A DNA stretch of 46,883 nt from Nitrospira sp. (GTDB lineage Bacteria; Nitrospirota; Nitrospiria; Nitrospirales; Nitrospiraceae), in assembly GCA_019636815.1 (NCBI GenBank), contig JAHBWT010000025.1, positions 1 to 46,883 on the forward strand, written 5' to 3'. Position numbers and translations under genes: made by a program. Shown here one piece after another: positions 41,629 to 46,883 of the stretch. Position 1 is the stretch's first letter. The number at the start of each line of letters is the position of its first letter. The notes beneath the pieces were generated by a model, which was given only the letters and a program-made list of their open reading frames with translations, searched no databases and had not been told where the DNA came from.

Positions 41629-42516
41629 CTAAGCCTGTCGGAATGGGCGACGATCAATATCCACTGGGTGCCCATGAGGGACCTCTTCCGAGGCCTGTTG
41701 AAGCATGTCCAGAACGGCATGGTTCCATCCGGCGGGTCCGACGCCTGGGGCTCGAATGAGGTTGGGGAGGTTGATGTCCGGATCATAGGACCCGTCTGGT
41801 TTTTGCACTAATATCGGATGATCGACCGTGAGTAAGAGGGGAAGGTCGTTGAGGCTATCACCGATCCCGATGGTTTCGAGGTCCGGCAGGTCAGTCTCTC
41901 GTCCTTGTCGCTTGTAGCATCGAAGAAGAATCTCAGCGGCCCGTCCTTTGTCATTGTTTCCCATCAAGTGAAAGAAACGCCCTCCTCTGGTCCAATTGAG
42001 GCCTCGTGTCACGATCTGGCGACAGATTTCCTCGATCAGCTTGGGAGGTCCGTTGACCAAAAACGGTTCATCAAACTCGCGAAGCATAGCCCGTAGCGCA
42101 TCCTCACGCGAAAGATTCGTCGTCGCCATGACCTCATCGACCGATAAGTCGCCGAACCCTCGCAGTGGCGTCCCCACCGCATCCTCGATTTGCCGGAGGA
42201 CATCGCGGAGGAGGGCATAGGGCGTGCCTAATTCAATGACATGATACGAAGAACGGCGGCGAGATCGTTCCGGAGTGAAGTCAAAGGTCTCGAACGGGAC
42301 ATACACCGCCGCTCCATTCTCGACAATAAAGGGCGCCTGGTGATTCAATCGTTCGCGAAGCGGTTCGATCTCGGCGCGAGTCTTTCCTGAGACCAAAATG
42401 ACTGGAACGGCATGCGAGCGGAGAATATCGAGCGCCGGCTGCGCTTCGTCGAACGAGTAGGTGTCGCTGTCTAAAAGCGAACCGTCCAGATCTGTGAACA
42501 GCAGATAGCGTGGCAT
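41629..42516 (-). CDS. Mannosyl-3-phosphoglycerate phosphatase-like HAD enzyme
   Basis: A 295-residue HAD phosphatase. Motif I is FTDLDGSLLD with nucleophile D9 and acid D11; motif II is ILVSGKTRAEIE; motif IV is GIGDSLNDLPLL. The cap domain (residues 85-190) and the MpgP-type text FIVENGAAVYVP fit this family, which removes phosphate from mannosyl- or glucosyl-3-phosphoglycerate. The ATG at 42516 is chosen because it begins the Rossmann fold; no ribosome site is visible, but the previous stop is 5 bases away. With the upstream synthase it would make an osmolyte. The sugar (glucose or mannose) is not certain. Confidence 0.83.
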   Translation of the reverse strand: MPRYLLFTDLDGSLLDSDTYSFDEAQPALDILRSHAVPVILVSGKTRAEIEPLRERLNHQAPFIVENGAAVYVPFETFDFTPERSRRRSSYHVIELGTPYALLRDVLRQIEDAVGTPLRGFGDLSVDEVMATTNLSREDALRAMLREFDEPFLVNGPPKLIEEICRQIVTRGLNWTRGGRFFHLMGNNDKGRAAEILLRCYKRQGRETDLPDLETIGIGDSLNDLPLLLTVDHPILVQKPDGSYDPDINLPNLIRAPGVGPAGWNHAVLDMLQQASEEVPHGHPVDIDRRPFRQA

Positions 42517-42521
42517 AGAGT

Positions 42522-42704
42522 TCAAAGACGTCGTAAATCTTGGTGGATTTGGGTCCGGGAATGCCCGCACAGACGCCGCTTCACGGCCTCTCCCACGCTC
42601 TTTGCATTTTTTGAGTTGGGACTGCTGATGGGTATGTCGGCGCTGCGCAGAGCGTTCACGAGGGATTGGATTTCCGTCGGGAGTGTGATCAGACTGTCAT
42701 TCAT
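42522..42704 (-). CDS. Small protein between GpgS and MpgP genes
   Basis: A 60-residue frame starting at ATG 42704 in a 4-base overlap (ATGA) with the glycosyltransferase stop and ending 5 bases before the phosphatase start. It reads MNDSLITLPTEIQSLVNALR, then a lysine/serine-rich part, then VKRRLCGHSRTQIHQDLRRL. The coupling to both neighbours argues for a real gene. No domain is recognised. Without it the phosphatase would lack a normal start signal. Confidence 0.55.
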   Translation of the reverse strand: MNDSLITLPTEIQSLVNALRSADIPISSPNSKNAKSVGEAVKRRLCGHSRTQIHQDLRRL

Positions 42705-43945
42705 GAGACAAGTTGCTGTGTTTCGGCTGCGGGATTCCATGCATGGTCGAGTTCAACCGCATCGATGAGCCGATGAAACATATCCGGGACGGCATGGGTC
42801 ACGCGGCTCCAATTCGAGATCATGGGAACGCCAAGCGGGTCTTCGATGAAGCTGTTCGTGGCCAAGGTCATTCCCCGAAGGAAGACCTCGACGGCCTGCC
42901 GTTCCTCATGGCGGTCAAAGCGGAGACTGTTGATGGCGGCATCATTCTCATAGCGGCTGATGGCTTCTTGAGCGGCTTGAAGGTACGTGGCCCGCAAGGT
43001 CTTGAGCGCGCTTTCCGAGAAGACCAATCCTTCGCCGGCCAAGTTGCGAAAGAGGGATTTGGTGATATCGGTGCACATTTTCAATAAGCCCGCCTCCGGA
43101 TTGTGCGTGGACAACGTTTGGTGTTTGTGCTCGTACGCATCGGCGATGTCCACCTGGCAAATGCGCCGGAGTGCACAATTGCGGTACACCTCAGCCAGGA
43201 TACCGATCTCCAATCCCCAGTCGCCCGGAATGCGGTTGATCCACGCCAAGTCTCGCACCATTGCGAATTCACCTGCAAGCGGGTACCGGAAACTGTCTAA
43301 AAATGAGAGGAGGGCATGCGGGCCGACCAGCAGTTGGAGGCTGCGGATCAAAGGGGTGATGAAGAGACGCGTGACACGGCCATGCATGCGGTCCGTCACG
43401 CGACTGTAAAATCCTTTGCAGAATTCGTAGGCGAGGTTGGGGTTCGCGACGGGATAGCAGAGGCGAGCAAGGTACTGGCGGTCATAGCTCACAATGTCGC
43501 AGTCATGCAGGGCGATGATTTGGCTCTGTTCCCTGGCAAGTACGTAACCATAGGCGGTCCAACACCCGCGTCCCTTGCCTTGGTGGCCGATGTCGATCTC
43601 GTTCGAGACCAGCATGTTCAGGAGCGCTTGGATCCTCGAACCGTCGTTCCAGATGACGCGGACCCGTTGAGGGAGCTGTGAAAAGAATTGCTTGGCCAGC
43701 CTGAACTCCAGCGCTGAAGCCTGGTCGAGAGAGATGACGATTTCATTGATATAGCGAACCTCGCTCAGCGTCTTGACGATTCCCTTCAGGGCCGGACGTT
43801 CCAGTTCCGAATAGAGTGAAGGGAGAACCAAAGCGATCGGAGTTGTCTTCGCATATCGCTCCAGCTCCAGCTCCAGCTGTGCAGTGTTGGACCGCCCGAG
43901 ACGGTGGAGAACGGTCACCACACCATTTTGATGAAAGTCAGACAC
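42701..43945 (-). CDS. Glucosyl-3-phosphoglycerate synthase-like glycosyltransferase
   Basis: A 414-residue GT-A glycosyltransferase of the GpgS/GT81 kind. It begins SDFHQNGVVTVLHRLG, has LVLPSLYSEL in the nucleotide fold, GKGRGCW in the donor site, and the metal motif HDCDI with D148 and D150. It would join a nucleotide sugar to 3-phosphoglycerate. GTG 43945 is chosen because homologues start at this residue; the frame is open to 44086. The partner phosphatase is the next-but-one gene, so the pair would make glucosylglycerate or mannosylglycerate, a compatible solute. The glucose donor is an inference. Confidence 0.8.
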   Translation of the reverse strand: MSDFHQNGVVTVLHRLGRSNTAQLELELERYAKTTPIALVLPSLYSELERPALKGIVKTLSEVRYINEIVISLDQASALEFRLAKQFFSQLPQRVRVIWNDGSRIQALLNMLVSNEIDIGHQGKGRGCWTAYGYVLAREQSQIIALHDCDIVSYDRQYLARLCYPVANPNLAYEFCKGFYSRVTDRMHGRVTRLFITPLIRSLQLLVGPHALLSFLDSFRYPLAGEFAMVRDLAWINRIPGDWGLEIGILAEVYRNCALRRICQVDIADAYEHKHQTLSTHNPEAGLLKMCTDITKSLFRNLAGEGLVFSESALKTLRATYLQAAQEAISRYENDAAINSLRFDRHEERQAVEVFLRGMTLATNSFIEDPLGVPMISNWSRVTHAVPDMFHRLIDAVELDHAWNPAAETQQLVS

Positions 43946-44185
43946 GGTATTCTCTCTTCGGGTTCCGATTATTGCTGAAAACCGATCGCACGTAAAGTGA
44001 AGGTAGACTCGATGAAGCAGCACCCTGTCCATTCTAATCCAATCCGGTTGAAGGTGCAGGGGATATGCCATCGACGGCCGGACCACAGCTTGAAACTTCG
44101 TCGGTTTTACTGAAGGATTCGGAGAGCTCTCTCAAGATCAGAGCAGTGGGTGTAGGGAAAAGAAGGCGGAGACGGAGGATTTTCC

Positions 44186-45847
44186 CTATGGTTTGTCTGT
44201 CGACAGTTTCTTTCCGAGGCGACGGGCCAATCGCACCATGCCAGGGGAACGATCACTCGGGCTCAAGAGAACGTTGAGAAAGTGAAGCTGGGTACCGTCT
44301 GCAAAGGCTGCGGCAAGACTTTGTTCGAATTCTCTCTGGGTGTTTACCCGTGAGCCTCTTCCACCGCCGATCAATTCGCACACGCGTTCGTACTGCCACT
44401 CATGCACATCGTTGAAGGGACCCTCCAAAATCTCGCGCTCCGTCGAATATCCCCTGTTATTCAATAGAATCACGATCGGGGCTTGTCCGTAGCGGACACA
44501 GCTGGCCAACTCGGTCCCGGTCATCTGAAATGCTCCGTCTCCGACCAGGACGATCGGCCGCAGGCTGGGGTCGGCGAACGACGCGCCTAAGGCGGCGGGA
44601 ACGGCGAAACCCATCGAGGTGTAATAGGCCGGAGACAAGAACTCAAACCGATGGCGCACGTGCAGATCGGCCGCCGCAAAGAGCGATTCACCGACGTCGG
44701 CAATCACAACGGTCTTTTCGGTGAGCACCGTATCCAGATGACGGAACAGCCCTTCTAGTGTGACTGGCGCATCTAAGTTAGGAACTGACGAGGGTGTGAC
44801 GGCACGAGTCGGAAGCGAGCGCGGAGCATGAGAAAACGAGGGAAGCGGAGATTGCACGAGGCCTTGGACAAAATCCTGGAACTTGATGGATTCATATCGA
44901 TGATGCTTGATGGCGACACGATCGGCCGTGGCATGGATGGTTCGGCCTTCCGACAGCAAGGGCGATCGGGCATCCAGGTCTTCCACGTCGGATAAGATGG
45001 ATCCCAAGATCAGCAGACAGTCAGAGTCATTGATGAACTGTTGCACTTCTTCACGGCCGATCAGTCCGCCGTATACGCCCACATAGAGCGGATGATCTTC
45101 CCGAATGATCGATTTACCGAGCAAGGTTGAGGCGATGGGAATGTTGAGGCGCTCGACCAGGCGAGCCAGGTCGTCCTGCAGTCCAAAGCGACCGACCTCG
45201 GCACCGACGAGCATGGCCGGTCGTTTCGCCGAGGCCAGCATGATGCGCACTTCGCTGATCGCTTCCTCCAGAGCGGCCGGATCGCTCGGCGTGTCTTCGA
45301 TGCAAATCGGTTTACTACCGCCTGTCAACGGACAGTGGACCATGTCTCTTGGGATTTCAATATAAATAGGGCGGCGGTAGCGCAGGAGAGCGGCAAAGGC
45401 GCGATCCATCTCCCGCTCCGCGGTCAAGGGATCGTCCAGTGTCACTGCCGCCACCGTCATCCGCTCGAAGACCTCCCGTTGGGTGGCGAAATCTCGGACC
45501 ATATGGTGTAAGTAAGGCGTGCGAGTTCGTTCCGAAAGGCCCGGTGAACCGGTCAGCAGGACGACCGGCGACCGTTCGGCATAGGCGCAGGCGATGGCGT
45601 TGACGGTATTGAGCCCACCCACGCAATAGGTGACACAGACAGCTCCGATGCCGTTGATCCTGGCATAGGCGTCTGCGGCAAACCCGGCGCAGTCTTCTCT
45701 CGTGGTTCCGATGTGTTTGATCGGCGACGCCTCAATCAGCTGATACAGAGAAAGGACGTAGTCGCCTGGGATGCCGAAAATGTGTCGAACGCCGAGACGG
45801 TGCAAGCGATCTAACACGGCTGATCCGATCGTATCGTTATCACTCAT
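44186..45847 (-). CDS. 2-keto acid decarboxylase (pyruvate/indolepyruvate type)
   Basis: A 553-residue thiamine-diphosphate enzyme. The catalytic glutamate E51 (TTREDCAGFAADAYAR) and the paired histidines H114-H115 (YLHHMV) match the positions in pyruvate and indolepyruvate decarboxylases and are not found in acetolactate synthases. The ThDP motif is LVGDGAFQMTGTELAS ending in ILLNNRGYSTE, with E in the usual place of the last catalytic acid. The substrate could be pyruvate, phenylpyruvate or indolepyruvate. A 240-base gap separates it from the glycosyltransferase gene, and it lies divergently from the methyltransferase at 46002. Confidence 0.87.
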   Translation of the reverse strand: MSDNDTIGSAVLDRLHRLGVRHIFGIPGDYVLSLYQLIEASPIKHIGTTREDCAGFAADAYARINGIGAVCVTYCVGGLNTVNAIACAYAERSPVVLLTGSPGLSERTRTPYLHHMVRDFATQREVFERMTVAAVTLDDPLTAEREMDRAFAALLRYRRPIYIEIPRDMVHCPLTGGSKPICIEDTPSDPAALEEAISEVRIMLASAKRPAMLVGAEVGRFGLQDDLARLVERLNIPIASTLLGKSIIREDHPLYVGVYGGLIGREEVQQFINDSDCLLILGSILSDVEDLDARSPLLSEGRTIHATADRVAIKHHRYESIKFQDFVQGLVQSPLPSFSHAPRSLPTRAVTPSSVPNLDAPVTLEGLFRHLDTVLTEKTVVIADVGESLFAAADLHVRHRFEFLSPAYYTSMGFAVPAALGASFADPSLRPIVLVGDGAFQMTGTELASCVRYGQAPIVILLNNRGYSTEREILEGPFNDVHEWQYERVCELIGGGRGSRVNTQREFEQSLAAAFADGTQLHFLNVLLSPSDRSPGMVRLARRLGKKLSTDKP

Positions 45848-46001
45848 GGGTCTACTTTAAATAATCGGTTGAAGGAATTAGAGATCAGGAAAACATACTG
45901 ACAGCAGTTCGTCAAGAACAACCGGACGGTGCATGGTTTTCTTCATCAGGCACTTGACCGCTCACTCATAGAGTCATGTACAACATGGCATGGGAACAGC
46001 T

Positions 46002-46883
46002 ATGACGCCTACCGCGAAGGTTCGCCTCACCGCATCACGGAGTCCGTTGAGTCGGCACCTCTGGCTCTATGCCGGGCATCTAGAGCCGGTGGTTGGTCCG
46101 GCAGAGGCCGGCGATGTGATCGATGTTCTCACCCGCGATGGCCGATTCTATGGTCGCGGGCTCTATAGCCCTGCCTCGAAAATCAGAGTCCGCCTGCTGA
46201 CGTTCCAGGACGAACCGATCGATGAGACTTTCTGGCAGGGGAGAATTCAGCAGGCCGTCCGCTTGCGGCAGCGAGTCGTCGCTCAGTCCAATGCGTATCG
46301 CCTGGTCTTTGGAGAAGGCGATCGATTGCCAGGGTTGATCATCGATCGGTACGATCAGTTGCTGGCTATGCAGACCCTGTCCGTTGGGATGGATCGAAGA
46401 AAAGAGCTCTTGGCCGACCTACTGATAAAAGAGTTGAACGTCAGGGGCATCTATCTTCGGAATGATGCCAAAATCAGACAGCTCGAAGACCTGCCGCTCG
46501 AACGAGGATTTCTCCGTGGCAGTGGGGCGACGCAAGTGGAGATTCAGGAAGGACCCGCGAAATTTATTGTCGACGTGGAGAAGGGCCAGAAAACCGGCTG
46601 GTTCTGCGATCAACGGGAGAATCGTCTGGCTGCGGCCAGGCTGGCGGCGGGAGCTGAGGTCCTGGAGGTGTTTTGTCATACCGGCGCGTTTGGGATTCAC
46701 GCGGCCTTGGCTGGAGCGGTATCAGTGGAAGGCGTGGATGTCAGCCAGGACACATTGACGCTTGCGCAGAAGCACGCTGCCATGAACAAAGTGGAGAGCC
46801 GCTGTACCTATCGCCAAGCCGATGCATTTGAAGAAATGCGAAAACTGGTGAAGGCCGGGCGACGCTATGACCTCGTGATCCTT
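46002..46883 (+). CDS. RlmI-like 23S rRNA (cytosine-C5) methyltransferase, 3' end cut off
   Basis: The frame is open from ATG 46002 to the last base of the window (294 codons), so the stop and the C terminus lie outside. A PUA domain covers about residues 1-75 (VRLTASRSPLSRHLWLYAGH, then GDVIDVLTRDGRFYGRGLYS). The methyltransferase domain has the signature VEKGQKTGWFCDQRENR, followed by the SAM-binding LEVFCHTGAFGIHAALAGA and GVDVSQDTLTLAQKHAAMN. The family acts on C1962 of E. coli 23S rRNA. A 150-base region before the start is shared with the divergent decarboxylase gene. Confidence 0.88.
   Translation, partial: MTPTAKVRLTASRSPLSRHLWLYAGHLEPVVGPAEAGDVIDVLTRDGRFYGRGLYSPASKIRVRLLTFQDEPIDETFWQGRIQQAVRLRQRVVAQSNAYRLVFGEGDRLPGLIIDRYDQLLAMQTLSVGMDRRKELLADLLIKELNVRGIYLRNDAKIRQLEDLPLERGFLRGSGATQVEIQEGPAKFIVDVEKGQKTGWFCDQRENRLAAARLAAGAEVLEVFCHTGAFGIHAALAGAVSVEGVDVSQDTLTLAQKHAAMNKVESRCTYRQADAFEEMRKLVKAGRRYDLVIL

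Overview
The window reads as a chromosomal segment of a Gram-negative, autotroph-like bacterium. Nitrospirota (Nitrospira or a close relative) is my best guess, but it is an inference from gene content and style, not a database result. Supporting signs are split glycyl-tRNA synthetase genes (glyQ, glyS), a pyruvate phosphate dikinase, a 621-residue single-chain transketolase, many lipoproteins and outer-membrane-type proteins, a c-type cytochrome, genes for a glucosyl- or mannosylglycerate solute, several toxin-antitoxin pairs, and frequent GTG/TTG starts with ATGA overlaps.

Layout. 1-357: end of an IS3-family insertion sequence. 539-8580: AsmA-like envelope protein, M24 peptidase, an HDOD-sthA pair, a secreted coiled-coil protein and a cupin. 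A strong two-way terminator (8603-8649) separates these from a cytochrome c (8692-9150). 9513-13772, minus strand: transketolase, FN3 lipoprotein, and an Rrf2 regulator with a TauE-type anion exporter. 14042-25706, plus strand, tightly packed: glyQ-glyS, a membrane protein, ppdK, ribD, an esterase, an unknown secreted protein, an MFS transporter, a 38-residue membrane peptide and ribE. Many junctions here are 4-base overlaps, so this is probably one or a few long transcripts.

25790-33000 is an accessory island: gene-poor, with repeats and broken genes. It holds a DUF433/DUF5615 pair whose frames overlap abnormally, an HNH endonuclease killed by one stop codon, an MBL-fold nuclease-like gene with a PD-(D/E)XK-like partner, a RelE toxin tail, an intact VapBC pair with a palindromic operator, and a membrane SGNH hydrolase. 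Two 195-base direct repeats (26458-26652 and 31145-31338, about 87% identical) bracket 4.5 kb of it. The SGNH gene sits between two long imperfect hairpins (31372-31451 and 32535-32606) that have the layout of integron attC sites, so it looks like a single gene cassette with no integrase in view. This is the most unusual structure in the window.

33012-46883: acetyl-CoA synthetase with a small membrane protein; a caspase-fold/TPR protein whose catalytic cysteine position is proline; a promoter-led operon of four lipoproteins (LPP20, LpoB-like, COG3014-like, LPP20-like); a second PIN-type toxin-antitoxin pair; a minus-strand GpgS-like glycosyltransferase, a small protein and an MpgP-like phosphatase that probably make a glycosylglycerate osmolyte; a 2-keto acid decarboxylase; and the start of an RlmI-type rRNA methyltransferase cut by the window edge. 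I saw no rRNA, tRNA, CRISPR array or replication origin.
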